From NCBI GenBank assembly GCA_003557725.1, contig PWNQ01000120.1, forward strand, positions 1 through 40,510: a stretch of DNA of 40,510 nt, in the 5' to 3' direction. Below, in pieces: positions 17,569 through 25,811 of the stretch. The notes under the pieces are model-generated. The model did no database searches. It saw only the letters and a program-made list of their open reading frames with translations, and was not told the DNA's origin. The position numbers and the translations under genes are program-made. The DNA is from Bacteroidales bacterium (GTDB lineage: Bacteria > Bacteroidota > Bacteroidia > Bacteroidales > PWNQ01). Every line of letters starts with the position of its first letter. The first letter of the stretch is position 1.

Positions 17569-17640
17569 CATCCCTCAAAGGGATGAAGACATACGGAATC
17601 ATACCTGTAGCAGGAAGAATTTCCTCCATACTACAGGTAT
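17569..17640. other. Two hairpins downstream of the RRM gene
   Basis: A perfect 7-base stem with a 3-base loop (17569-17575 with 17579-17585) is followed by a perfect 10-base stem (17601-17610 with 17631-17640) whose loop contains a further short GGAA/TTCC pairing. They begin 16 bases after the RRM stop on the minus strand. Neither has a T run on the minus side, so they may be 3' UTR structures rather than classical terminators. Confidence 0.45.
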
Positions 17641-17656
17641 GTGCCAGTTTTAATCT

Positions 17657-17917
17657 TTAGTCGCGGAAGTTGTCCTTGCGGGGACGAGCTTCGTTTACGA
17701 CCATTTCCCTGTTTTCCAGGGTAGCTCCGTTCAATGCCTTAATTGCAGCATTGGCTTCATCGGCATTGTCCATTTCAACAAAACCAAAACCTTTGCTTCT
17801 GCCACTGAACTTGTCAGTGATCACTTTGGCCGTTTTTACGGCACCATACTCCTGAAATACTCCTTCAAGATCTTGATCATCAATACTGTAATCAAGATTT
17901 CCAACATAAATGTTCAT
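17657..17917 (-). CDS. Single-RRM RNA-binding protein
   Basis: The product is 86 residues and consists almost wholly of one RRM. RNP2 is IYVGNL at residues 3-8, and RNP1 is KGFGFVEM at about 42-49 with the aromatic residues needed for RNA stacking. The C-terminus is a short basic/acidic tail (EARPRKDNFRD). Such small RRM proteins are abundant in Bacteroidota and cyanobacteria. Cyanobacterial members respond to cold and bind RNA globally. A long leader separates the gene from its likely promoter near 18118-18125, suggesting post-transcriptional control. Confidence 0.93.
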   Translation of the reverse strand: MNIYVGNLDYSIDDQDLEGVFQEYGAVKTAKVITDKFSGRSKGFGFVEMDNADEANAAIKALNGATLENREMVVNEARPRKDNFRD

Positions 17918-18117
17918 GTAAATAATTTTTTGTTCGGCTTAGAGGCATCGCCTGAAGACAGAAAAGCAAAAATTTTTCTTGAAAAGGGAAAAAATGGTTC
18001 TCCGAACTTAAGGTAAGTAGCCTCATGTAAGCTTTAAACGATTAATAATCAACAGAAAACGGCCAATGGTCAGGGCCTCGGGCCATAACCGGGGCCGGTT
18101 TCTTTAATATTGCGAGG
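17918..18117 (-). promoter_or_regulatory. Long 5' leader of the RRM gene
   Basis: About 190 bases lie between the predicted transcription start and the RRM ATG. A GC-rich block at 18060-18100 can form either AACCG/CGGTT (18087-18091 with 18096-18100) or CGGCC/GGCCG (18060-18064 with 18093-18097). A second pairing GTTCGG/CCGAAC joins 17932-17937 with 18002-18007 and would enclose the region just ahead of the ATG. No ORF is credible here. Confidence 0.4.
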
Positions 18118-18125
18118 CAAAAGTA
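18118..18125 (-). promoter_or_regulatory. Putative -7 box of the RRM gene
   Basis: TACTTTTG on the minus strand matches TAnnTTTG. A TTGA sequence 21 bases upstream is only a partial match to the TTTG box. Confidence 0.4.
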
Positions 18126-18352
18126 AACCTTTTATTTTGATTTACCTCAATATGATGGGTGAAAAAACAAAAAATAATTATATAAACAGGAGATTTGTGT
18201 TTTTCTTTACAAAGTTGATTTCGGTAAAAAATGAACTTATCTGGTTTTCAGCGGGTTTGAAAAATTTGTGTTTTTTGAACGGGCTTAAATTATTTATGGC
18301 AACAACGTATTTTGGATTTGGTATCCGGGGGTTAAGACCGAACCACTGGAGA
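18126..18352. other. AT-rich gap between the RRM promoter and the unknown 136-residue gene
   Basis: This stretch is much richer in A and T than its surroundings. The possible ORFs on both strands are short, of unusual composition, and lack a start context, so I call no gene. It may hold the 3' end of the upstream transcript and the upstream promoter region of the RRM gene. Confidence 0.4.
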
Positions 18353-18763
18353 TTACCGGAATCTGAGGGTGTGATAATCCTGCGCATCCCTTAGTTTTTC
18401 TTTTTTCAGGCGGTTAATTTTATAAGCCAGCCGGATAAAAACCACCAGTTGTCTGGAACGGAAGTAATCCAGGGCCCTTTCATTTTCATTAACGGCATCA
18501 GCCAACTGCCCCAGCAAGGTAAACCGGTGTACCGAAAGCCACTTTCGTGCGATGTTATCATCATAAACGGCATAATGAAAGGCTACAAGATGAGGGTGTT
18601 TGTGCTTTTGAAGCCATTCTTCTGCCTTCCGGTCAAGCATAAGGCAGGAAACCAATGCTGCAAGTTCGGGATAGTCGTTGTTTAGCAACCAGCTGTGAAT
18701 CTCCCGGTTGTTATCCAGGGCTTCACCCAGTGCCACTAATATTTTTACAGGATATTCAGTCAT
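18353..18763 (-). CDS. Conserved-looking small helical protein, function unknown
   Basis: From the ATG at 18763 the protein has 136 residues (MTEYPVKILVALGEAL at the start). A start 11 codons upstream would add an isoleucine run of doubtful value and overlap the promoter box. The protein is predicted all-helical and contains repeated helix pairs with W-L and A-L patterns (REIHSWLLNNDYPELAALVS, AEEWLQKHKHPHLVAFHYAV, ARKWLSVHRFTLLGQLADAV). These look like three degenerate HEAT/TPR-like units of about 32 residues. No signal peptide or membrane segment is present. I do not recognise the family. A TATTTTTG box lies at 18801 to 18794. Confidence 0.65.
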   Translation of the reverse strand: MTEYPVKILVALGEALDNNREIHSWLLNNDYPELAALVSCLMLDRKAEEWLQKHKHPHLVAFHYAVYDDNIARKWLSVHRFTLLGQLADAVNENERALDYFRSRQLVVFIRLAYKINRLKKEKLRDAQDYHTLRFR

Positions 18764-18793
18764 AGGAACATTTTCAACTATTATAATAATGAA

Positions 18794-18801
18794 CAAAAAT
18801 A
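18794..18801 (-). promoter_or_regulatory. Putative -7 box of the small helical protein gene
   Basis: TATTTTTG on the minus strand fits TAnnTTTG and lies 30 bases ahead of the ATG at 18763. A TTTG is found 22 bases further upstream, slightly beyond the usual spacing. Confidence 0.4.
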
Positions 18802-18920
18802 GGATCTATTGCATGAGTCTGGCCAAAAAAGGTTACTTTTGATTTTTAGCAAAATTAGTTATTTTTTGTATGGCTCACATGACACAGGGTTAGCGGAATA
18901 ACAAATTATTGGTTCTGGTC

Positions 18921-18951
18921 TTTGGTTTGGGTAAAAGTATTGTTAATTTTG
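18921..18951 (+). promoter_or_regulatory. Promoter of polyprenyl synthase gene (TTTG-N19-TAATTTTG)
   Basis: TTTG at 18921-18924 is followed after exactly 19 bases by TAATTTTG at 18944-18951. Both boxes and the spacing match the Bacteroidota consensus. The predicted transcription start is about 18958, which rules out translation from the upstream TTG at 18922 and supports the ATG at 18964 with an extremely short leader. Confidence 0.75.
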
Positions 18952-18963
18952 GCCACTTTTATT

Positions 18964-19938
18964 ATGAGACAGCTGGATGAAATAAGGAATCTTGTAGGCG
19001 AAGACTTTAGGGCTTATCAGGGGCAGTTCAGGGCCATGATTAAGACCCCGGTTCCGTTGTTGAGCATTGTATTGCAGTACCTGGTCAGCAGGAAGGGCAA
19101 GCAGGTGCGCCCGTTGTTTGTACTGCTTAGTGCGGCAGTGAGCGGGGGAATTACGGCCCGGAGCCACCGGGCTGCGACCCTTATTGAGCTGTTGCACACG
19201 GCCACCTTACTGCATGATGATGTGGTGGATGACTCCTATCAACGCAGGGGAGGATTTACTATTAATGCATTGTGGAAAAACAAGGTTTCCGTTCTGGCCG
19301 GGGACTATTTGTTATCCAGAGGGCTGCTTTTGTCTCTGGATAATGACGACTGCCATCTCTTAAAAATTGCTTCCCAGGCCACACAGCAAATGAGTGAAGG
19401 GGAGCTGCTACAGATCGAACGGGCCCGAAAGCTGGATATGGATGAGCCGGCTTACCTGGAGATTATCCGAAAAAAAACGGCCTCCCTCATTGCAGCATGT
19501 TGTGCCATTGGAGCGGCATCTGCCGGAGCACCTGAACATAACATTGAAAAAATGAGACTGGTGGGCGAAAAAATCGGAATGGCTTTCCAAATAAAAGACG
19601 ACCTGCTCGACTATGAAAAAACAAACGCTCTGGGAAAACCCACTGCAGCCGATTTGAAGGAAAAGAAAATAACATTACCTATGATTTATACGTTAAATCA
19701 GGCGGACTCAAAAACTAAAAAACGTATTATTCGTACCATTAAGCGTCATAATAATAACCCGGAAAAAATTAGGGAGCTGATTGAAATAGTAAGAAATAAC
19801 GGTGGTATGGAGTATGCCGTCAGAAAAATGGAAAAACTGAAAGATGAAGCCAAAGAACTGCTGGGTGACTTTCCTCCCTCAGCAGAACTCCAGGCGTTGA
19901 AAAAGCTGGTGGACTTCACCATAGAAAGGAAAAAGTAG
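18964..19938 (+). CDS. Polyprenyl (octaprenyl-type) diphosphate synthase
   Basis: From the ATG at 18964 the protein has 324 residues, the usual length for this family in Bacteroidota. It elongates allylic diphosphates with isopentenyl diphosphate to make the isoprenoid tail of menaquinone or the lipid carrier. The first Asp-rich motif is LLHDDVVDD (about residues 80-88), the second is KDDLLDYEK (about 212-220), and GKQVRPLF (about 45) binds the diphosphate. Chain length cannot be read safely from sequence. It is followed by a MORN-like gene on the same strand but ends 164 bases before it. Confidence 0.92.
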   Translation: MRQLDEIRNLVGEDFRAYQGQFRAMIKTPVPLLSIVLQYLVSRKGKQVRPLFVLLSAAVSGGITARSHRAATLIELLHTATLLHDDVVDDSYQRRGGFTINALWKNKVSVLAGDYLLSRGLLLSLDNDDCHLLKIASQATQQMSEGELLQIERARKLDMDEPAYLEIIRKKTASLIAACCAIGAASAGAPEHNIEKMRLVGEKIGMAFQIKDDLLDYEKTNALGKPTAADLKEKKITLPMIYTLNQADSKTKKRIIRTIKRHNNNPEKIRELIEIVRNNGGMEYAVRKMEKLKDEAKELLGDFPPSAELQALKKLVDFTIERKK

Positions 19939-19974
19939 AGCCTCTTTTTTATGGGACCCTTTTTATAACCAACG

Positions 19975-19982
19975 TATATTTG
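19975..19982 (+). promoter_or_regulatory. Putative -7 box upstream of the MORN-repeat gene
   Basis: TATATTTG fits TAnnTTTG. It is 128 bases ahead of the chosen MORN-repeat start and 9 bases ahead of a short ORF (19991-20089). No matching TTTG box is seen at 19 bases. Confidence 0.4.
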
Positions 19983-19990
19983 AGCCCGGT

Positions 19991-20089
19991 ATGAAAAGGG
20001 TGTTTTTAATTTTCAGTGGATGTGAAATAGTTGTGTGTTTAGACCGGACTCAATATTCTTTTGGTGAACCATTGGTTGTGGAATTTTAA
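19991..20089 (+). CDS. Possible 32-residue leader ORF
   Basis: An ATG nine bases after a TATATTTG box opens a 32-codon frame (MKRVFLIFSGCEIVV at the start) that ends in TAA 13 bases before the MORN-repeat gene. Position relative to promoter and downstream gene is suggestive, but the peptide has no recognisable motif and no conservation can be checked here. It may simply be untranslated leader. Confidence 0.2.
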   Translation: MKRVFLIFSGCEIVVCLDRTQYSFGEPLVVEF

Positions 20090-20102
20090 TATAACGAATA
20101 AG

Positions 20103-21440
20103 ATGAACGGTATGGTGAAAGGATGGATTGTATTGATCATGCTATTGCTGGTTAGCGTTGGAGCGGTGTATTCTCAGGATGAGGGTGATTCCCTTTGGAC
20201 AGATACGTTGATGGGGTATTGGCCCAATGATACGCTCAAGTTTAAGGGCACGGTATTAATGCCTGATTCTGTCAGGCATGGTCTGTGGACCGCTTATTTT
20301 CATAGCGGGCAGCGTCTGACCAAAGGGCATTATCATTTGGGCGAGCCTGTTGGCCATTGGAGGCAGTGGTCTCCCACGGGCAAGATGGTAGAGGATATTC
20401 ACTATGAGAACGGCCCATGGGTGGAGCGCTTTAACAGCGGGCAACTCCGTGTGAAAGGACAGGTGAAGGACTCGGTAAAGCATGGGGGGTGGGAATTTTA
20501 TGACCGGAGTGGGCAGTTGCGTGAGATCGTAACCTTTGAGCAGGGAACGCGACATGGAATGCATAAGCGATGGCATGAAAACGGACAGCTGGCGTTTGAA
20601 GGAGCCTATAATAATGGTAGCAAACACGGGTATTGTCAGTGGTGGCATCCTTCGGGGAAGACGGAAATGGAAGGAAATAATATTAAAGGAATGCAAGACA
20701 GCATCTGGAAGTTCTATCATGACAACGGTGAGTTGGCTTCCCGGGGTGACTTCGAAGAAGGATACCCCCATGGAGAGTGGTCTTACTGGTACGAGTCGGG
20801 AAAGATACTCCGGAAAGGAGCCTGGGAGATGGGTCGAAAGACAGGGATATGGACCAACTGGTATGAAAACGGACAAAAGCTGCAGGAGGGTAAGTTTGAG
20901 GATGGACGGGAGGAAGGCCCCTGGACCTCCTGGTGGGAGAACGGACAGGTTAAAGACCAGGGGGAGTTTCGTAGTGGGAACATGCATGGCCAATGGAAAG
21001 GATGGCTCCCGGACGGAAAGCCTGAGTATATTGTTAACTACCGGAATGACCAGAAGCATGGTTTGTGGACGGTTTACTACGAAAATGGTAACAAACGCTT
21101 TGAAACCAATATGCGCAGAGATGTGAAGCACGGAAGCAGCGTCACCTATTACTCTTCCGGGGGTATTCAGGAGGAAGGGAGATACAGGGATGGCTTTAAG
21201 CATGGCACCTGGAAGTATTATGCCGGATACGGGGCGTTGATCCGGGAGCAGGAGTTCAGTGAAGGGTTAGCGGACGGGGAGTTTGTGGAATTTTTTCCCA
21301 ACCGGCAGGTGAAAGTGCAGGGAGCCTTCAAATCCCAGCGGAAGCACGGCACCTGGGAGTTTTATAATCAGCGCGGCAATCTGATCAGAAAAATGGAATA
21401 TAATGAGGGGAATGTGGTCTCGTCTACCGGCGGACCCTGA
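20103..21440 (+). CDS. Exported MORN-variant (YwqK-like) repeat protein
   Basis: From the ATG at 20103 the protein has 445 residues and begins with a signal peptide (GWIVLIMLLLVSVGAVYSQ). An upstream in-frame start at 20061 would push the signal inward. Sixteen tandem repeats of about 23 residues follow, each with the pattern HGxWxxWYENGQ-x5-G-x-F (for example TGIWTNWYENGQ, EGPWTSWWENGQ). This is the MORN_2/YwqK-antitoxin repeat (COG2849), a series of beta-hairpins. The number of repeats is high for a single protein. The role is unknown. In Bacteroidota these proteins are often exported or surface located and no toxin gene is next to it. Confidence 0.88.
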   Translation: MNGMVKGWIVLIMLLLVSVGAVYSQDEGDSLWTDTLMGYWPNDTLKFKGTVLMPDSVRHGLWTAYFHSGQRLTKGHYHLGEPVGHWRQWSPTGKMVEDIHYENGPWVERFNSGQLRVKGQVKDSVKHGGWEFYDRSGQLREIVTFEQGTRHGMHKRWHENGQLAFEGAYNNGSKHGYCQWWHPSGKTEMEGNNIKGMQDSIWKFYHDNGELASRGDFEEGYPHGEWSYWYESGKILRKGAWEMGRKTGIWTNWYENGQKLQEGKFEDGREEGPWTSWWENGQVKDQGEFRSGNMHGQWKGWLPDGKPEYIVNYRNDQKHGLWTVYYENGNKRFETNMRRDVKHGSSVTYYSSGGIQEEGRYRDGFKHGTWKYYAGYGALIREQEFSEGLADGEFVEFFPNRQVKVQGAFKSQRKHGTWEFYNQRGNLIRKMEYNEGNVVSSTGGP

Positions 21441-21512
21441 TCAGGGGCGTGACCAATCACTCCAGGCTCACAGGGAAGGATAGTAAAGAATAGTTCAATA
21501 ATAATCAGTGGT

Positions 21513-22478
21513 TTGGATAGAAAAGAGATAATCAAAAAAGCGGCCATTACCACCATTGAAGGTGAAGCCAGGGCCATTGCGGGTCTTAGGGAAAGGCTTG
21601 GGGCCGACTTTGTAAAGGTGGTGGAGGAGCTAATGGAATGCAAAGGGCGACTGATTGTAACAGGCATCGGAAAGAGCGCCATTATTGCCTCCAAGATCGT
21701 GGCCACGTTGAATTCTACCGGCACTCCTGCTGTATTTATGCACGCTGCCGATGCTATTCATGGCGACCTGGGCCTTATCCGGGAGGATGATATGGTTATG
21801 TGCATCTCCAAAAGCGGTAGCACCCCGGAGATAAAAGTGCTGGTTCCGCTAATTGCCTCCAGAGGAAATAAAATTATTGCCCTGGTTGGGAATACAACCT
21901 CTTATCTGGCCCTGAAGGCCAACTACGTCCTGGATGCTACGGTAGAGAAGGAAGCTTGCCCTAATAACCTGGCCCCCACCTCCAGCACCACAGCTCAAAT
22001 GGTGATGGGTGATGCCCTGGCTGTGGCATTGATCAATGCACGGGGATTCTCCAGGAGCGACTTTGCCAGGCTTCATCCCGGCGGCACACTGGGAAAGAAA
22101 ATGTATTTAAGAGTAGCAGACCTGTACGTGAATAATGAAAAACCCCTGGTAGATGAGAGCGACTCCATCCCCAGGGTTATCATGGAAATATCCTCACGGC
22201 GCCTGGGGGCCACGGTGGTAAAAAATAATGGAAACATCAGCGGGATCATTACCGATGGAGACCTGAGAAGGATGCTTCAGCATCACAATAATATGGAAAA
22301 CCTAACGGCAAAGGATATTATGAGCAAGAACCCCAAGCGTATCGATGAAGATACCCTGGCGGTGGATGCATTGGAGCTGATGCGAAAAAGCAATATCACC
22401 CAGCTGATTATCACCCGGAATGAAAAATATGTGGGGATTGTCCATCTCCACGATATCCTGGAGGCGGGCATTCTGTAA
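21513..22478 (+). CDS. kdsD: D-arabinose 5-phosphate isomerase (KpsF/GutQ family)
   Basis: The product is 321 residues: a SIS domain (about 35-170) followed by two CBS domains (about 205-320). It converts ribulose 5-phosphate to arabinose 5-phosphate, the first step to Kdo for lipopolysaccharide. Visible are VTGIGKSAIIASKI (sugar-phosphate loop), ISKSGSTPEIKVL, MVMGDALAVAL and FARLHPGGTLGKKM, and the CBS signature ISGIITDGDLRRML. The only start that gives the full N-terminus is a TTG at 21513. The first in-frame ATG would remove about 40 residues including part of the SIS fold. Confidence 0.93.
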   Translation: MDRKEIIKKAAITTIEGEARAIAGLRERLGADFVKVVEELMECKGRLIVTGIGKSAIIASKIVATLNSTGTPAVFMHAADAIHGDLGLIREDDMVMCISKSGSTPEIKVLVPLIASRGNKIIALVGNTTSYLALKANYVLDATVEKEACPNNLAPTSSTTAQMVMGDALAVALINARGFSRSDFARLHPGGTLGKKMYLRVADLYVNNEKPLVDESDSIPRVIMEISSRRLGATVVKNNGNISGIITDGDLRRMLQHHNNMENLTAKDIMSKNPKRIDEDTLAVDALELMRKSNITQLIITRNEKYVGIVHLHDILEAGIL

Positions 22479-22492
22479 CTGGTAACGGCGAA

Positions 22493-22511
22493 GCCCCGTT
22501 GTCCCGGGGCG
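22493..22511. terminator. Hairpin between convergent kdsD and infB
   Basis: A GCCCCG/CGGGGC stem with a TTGTCC-type loop lies between the two convergent stops. It could be extended by weak pairing of GGTAAC with GTCACC. No T run follows on either side, so termination efficiency is doubtful. Confidence 0.35.
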
Positions 22512-22519
22512 TCACCTGT

Positions 22520-25500
22520 TTACCGCCCTTTCATATCTTCCAGGGATCGTTTTACTTCGAACGTTTCAAATCCTTCTATAATATCACTTACTTTGATATC
22601 ATTGAAGTTTTCGATGTTAAGGCCGCACTCATATCCTTTTTGCACCTCTTTTACATCGTCTTTAAATCGCTTTAGGGATCCCAGTCTGCCGGTATAGATC
22701 ACGATTCCGTCGCGGATCAGTCGCACGTCTGTATTCCTGGTGATCTTTCCGTCCAGCACAAGGCACCCGGCTACGGTGCCCACTTTAGTGATCTTAAAGA
22801 TATCCCTGACCTCCAAGTTGGCCACCACTTTTTCTTTTACTTCGGGGGCCAGCAAGCCAACAATGGCATCGGTGACCTCCTTCTTGGCTTCATATATAAT
22901 GGAGTAGGTACGGATGTCGATTTGTTCTTGTTCGGCAAGCTTCTTGGCACCCAGGCTGGGTCTCACCTGGAATCCAATAATAATGGCGTCCGAGGCCGAT
23001 GCCAGCATCACATCCGACTCGATGATCTGTCCCACCGATTTATGGATCACGTTCACCTGTACTTCTTCATTGGAGAGCCTGAGTAGTTCATCAGACAATG
23101 CCTCCACAGAGCCGTCCACATCTCCTTTTACGATAATATTCAGCTCTTTAAAGTCTCCGATGGCAATCCGTCGGCCGATTTCATCCAGGGTAACGTGTTT
23201 CTGCGACCGTATTCCCTGTTCCCGTTGGAGCTGTTGCCGTTTGGTGGCTATATTTTTCGCTTCCCGTTCATCGGTCATTACCGAAAAGCTGTCCCCTGCG
23301 TTGGGTGCTCCATGCAGTCCTAACACCAATACCGGGTGACTGGGGCCGGCGCTTTTCACTTCCTGGTTGCGTTCGTTGTACATGGCCTTCACCTTGCCGT
23401 AGTGGCTTCCAGCCAGGATCATATCGCCAGACTTGAGGGTTCCGGTTTGCACCAGTAGCTTGGAAACATATCCTCTGCCGCGGTCCAGGGAAGACTCCAG
23501 CACGGCTCCCAATGCATTTTTGTTTGGGTTGGCTTTCAGCTCCTGTATCTCGGCCTCCAGCAACACTTTTTCCAGTAGCAGGTTTACATTATCGCCTTTC
23601 AGGGCTGAGATGTCCTGGCTTTGGTACTTCCCTCCCCAGTCTTCCACCAAGAGATTCATGGCTGCCAGGTCTTCTTTTACTTTCTCCGGTTCGGCACCCG
23701 GCTTATCGATCTTATTGATGGCAAAGATCAGGGGCACTCCGGCTGCCTGGGCGTGGTTGATGGCCTCCTTGGTTTGGGGCATCACCCGGTCATCAGCAGC
23801 AATAACAATAATGGCGATATCCGTGATGTTGGCCCCGCGGGCACGCATAGCCGTAAAAGCTTCGTGCCCCGGTGTGTCCAAAAAGGTGATGGAGCGCTCA
23901 TCATCCACCTCCACCTCATAGGCTCCCACGTTCTGGGTAATGCCTCCGGCCTCTCCGGCAATCACATTAGCCTCGCGGATGTAATCAAGCAATGAGGTCT
24001 TCCCGTGGTCCACATGTCCCATCACCGTAACAATGGGCGGACGGGGCTCCAGCAGGGCAGGATCCTCCTCCACCACCTCTTCTACCTCTTCCTGCTCTTC
24101 CACACTAACAAAATCTACTTCATAGTCAAACTCATCAGCCAGGATGGTAATGGTTTCTGCATCCAATCGCTGGTTGATAGATACAAACATGCCCATGTTC
24201 ATGCATACGGAAATAATCTGATTCACATCAATTTCCATCATGTTGGCCAGTTCGTTGGCCGTAACAAACTCGGTTACTTCCAGGAGTGGCTTTTCCTGCT
24301 CCTTCTTTTCCGCTTCCATCATGCGGCTTTCCGTAGCTATTTTTCGTTTTTCCCGTCGGTATTTTGCCGCTCTGGATTTTCCGGCACCGGAAAGTTTCTC
24401 CAGGGTTTCCTTAATTTGCTTTTGGATCTCTTCCTCCGTGGGCTCCGCTTTTTGCAGTTTCCGTTTGCTTTTGCGCTTCTGCCGCTTGGATGTCCGGTCG
24501 GGCTTGGCAGCCTCCTTTTGCTGTTGTGCTTTTTGGCCTTCTGCCGAAAGGGTTTCTCCGGTGCCCGACTTCTTAATTCGCCTGCGCCGTTTGCGCTTGC
24601 TCTTGCCAAACTTGTCGTCTGCCGAAGTAGCCACCGGCTTTTTCTTTACTTCTTTTTTCTTTCTCTCCGGAAGCTCTATCTTTCCAACAACTTTAGGCCC
24701 GTCAAGCTTTTCAAAAGAAGTCTTTACAAAGTCTTTATCCTCTTCTTTGCCAGTCCGTTCTTCTTTCTTTTCTGTTTGCGGCTCTTTGGCCTTTGTTTCC
24801 GCAACAGTCTTTTTGTCTTTGCCCTTAGGGTCTTCTTTTACAGTTTCTTTTGCCTCCGCAGAGGTTTTTTCTCCCGAAGGAGTTTTTTCCCGGGGTTCTT
24901 TTTTGGAGGATTTTTCTTTCGCGCTGGTCTCTTTAGTTTCCTCTGCAGTATCTGCTTTTTTGGCTTTCTTTTTTTGCTTCTTAACCGGGCGGGTGGAGGA
25001 GTCAATTTTATCCAGATCGATTTTTCCCTGGATGTTCAATCCGCTTTTTTGTTTTTCCTTTTCTGCCGGTTTCTCAACTTCCTTTTCCGGTTCTTTTGTT
25101 TGTTCTTCCGGGGTTTTGCTTGCGGTTTCTTTTTCCGGTGTAGTGACAGTTTCAGCAGGAGGCTCTTCTTCCCTGGGTTTCTTTTTCTTTGGTGCCTCTG
25201 CAGCCGTCTTTTTATCTTCTGGTGTTGCTTCTTCTTTCTCTTGTGCAGCGGGTTGCTCCAGGGGTTCCCGGGGTGCTTCTTCTTTGGCAGGCACTTCCTT
25301 TTCTGAAGGTTTTTCTACAGCAGGGTCCTTCTGAGCCGGTGCTTCAGGCTCTGGGTCAGCTTCTTTTTCCGCTGCTGCGGCATCCGTTTCCACAGGAACT
25401 TTCGCTTCAGAAGCTTCTGAAGGGGTTTCTGAAGCGGAAGATTTTGGAGTAGCTTCTGTTTCAGAAGGGGCCTTATCGCCGGCATCATCCTCTTCAGGTT

Positions 25501-25750
25501 GTTCATCCGCAATGGATACAGACTCCTGCCTGGTATGGCTCAGTCCAACCTTTTTAGACTCTTCCTTGGCAGTTTTGTCAGACTCAAATTCATCAAGTAG
25601 CAAATCGTACGCCTGAGGCGTGATCTTTGCGTTGGGCTTGGCTTCCACATCGATGCCCTTGTTGTTGAGGAATTCTGTAATTGTCTGAACACCAAGGTTA
25701 AACTCCCGGGCAACCCGGCTAAGCCTCATGGGTTTTTTGTTAGCTGCCAT
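22520..25750 (-). CDS. infB: Translation initiation factor IF-2
   Basis: The product is 1076 residues. An IF2_N helical domain occurs at the start ([21 protein letters not shown]), then a very long charged linker (about 60-480, dominated by Glu, Lys, Pro, Ala and Thr), and a second N-terminal-type domain. The GTPase domain begins near residue 570: P-loop GHVDHGKTS, switch DTPGHEAF, base-specificity motif NKIDKP. Domains II-IV follow to the end. IF-2 brings initiator tRNA to the 30S subunit. The gene is the third of tRNA-Gln/rimP/nusA/infB, 61 bases after nusA. The linker is long even for Bacteroidota. Confidence 0.97.
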   Translation of the reverse strand: MAANKKPMRLSRVAREFNLGVQTITEFLNNKGIDVEAKPNAKITPQAYDLLLDEFESDKTAKEESKKVGLSHTRQESVSIADEQPEEDDAGDKAPSETEATPKSSASETPSEASEAKVPVETDAAAAEKEADPEPEAPAQKDPAVEKPSEKEVPAKEEAPREPLEQPAAQEKEEATPEDKKTAAEAPKKKKPREEEPPAETVTTPEKETASKTPEEQTKEPEKEVEKPAEKEKQKSGLNIQGKIDLDKIDSSTRPVKKQKKKAKKADTAEETKETSAKEKSSKKEPREKTPSGEKTSAEAKETVKEDPKGKDKKTVAETKAKEPQTEKKEERTGKEEDKDFVKTSFEKLDGPKVVGKIELPERKKKEVKKKPVATSADDKFGKSKRKRRRRIKKSGTGETLSAEGQKAQQQKEAAKPDRTSKRQKRKSKRKLQKAEPTEEEIQKQIKETLEKLSGAGKSRAAKYRREKRKIATESRMMEAEKKEQEKPLLEVTEFVTANELANMMEIDVNQIISVCMNMGMFVSINQRLDAETITILADEFDYEVDFVSVEEQEEVEEVVEEDPALLEPRPPIVTVMGHVDHGKTSLLDYIREANVIAGEAGGITQNVGAYEVEVDDERSITFLDTPGHEAFTAMRARGANITDIAIIVIAADDRVMPQTKEAINHAQAAGVPLIFAINKIDKPGAEPEKVKEDLAAMNLLVEDWGGKYQSQDISALKGDNVNLLLEKVLLEAEIQELKANPNKNALGAVLESSLDRGRGYVSKLLVQTGTLKSGDMILAGSHYGKVKAMYNERNQEVKSAGPSHPVLVLGLHGAPNAGDSFSVMTDEREAKNIATKRQQLQREQGIRSQKHVTLDEIGRRIAIGDFKELNIIVKGDVDGSVEALSDELLRLSNEEVQVNVIHKSVGQIIESDVMLASASDAIIIGFQVRPSLGAKKLAEQEQIDIRTYSIIYEAKKEVTDAIVGLLAPEVKEKVVANLEVRDIFKITKVGTVAGCLVLDGKITRNTDVRLIRDGIVIYTGRLGSLKRFKDDVKEVQKGYECGLNIENFNDIKVSDIIEGFETFEVKRSLEDMKGR

Positions 25751-25811
25751 ATATTGTTATATATTTTATAGTGCCTAAGAAACAATATTCAAAGATGCAA
25801 AATAAATGTTG

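Noticed and set aside
18110-18394. Small ORFs on both strands in the AT-rich gap before the RRM gene
   Set aside because: Odd composition and no start context; they overlap the RRM promoter or the end of a better-supported gene.
24005-25334. Two long plus-strand frames (433 and 364 codons) opposite infB
   Set aside because: They are antisense shadows of the low-complexity IF-2 linker: Leu/Phe- and Ser/Phe-rich with no motif, in a region where the other strand clearly codes.
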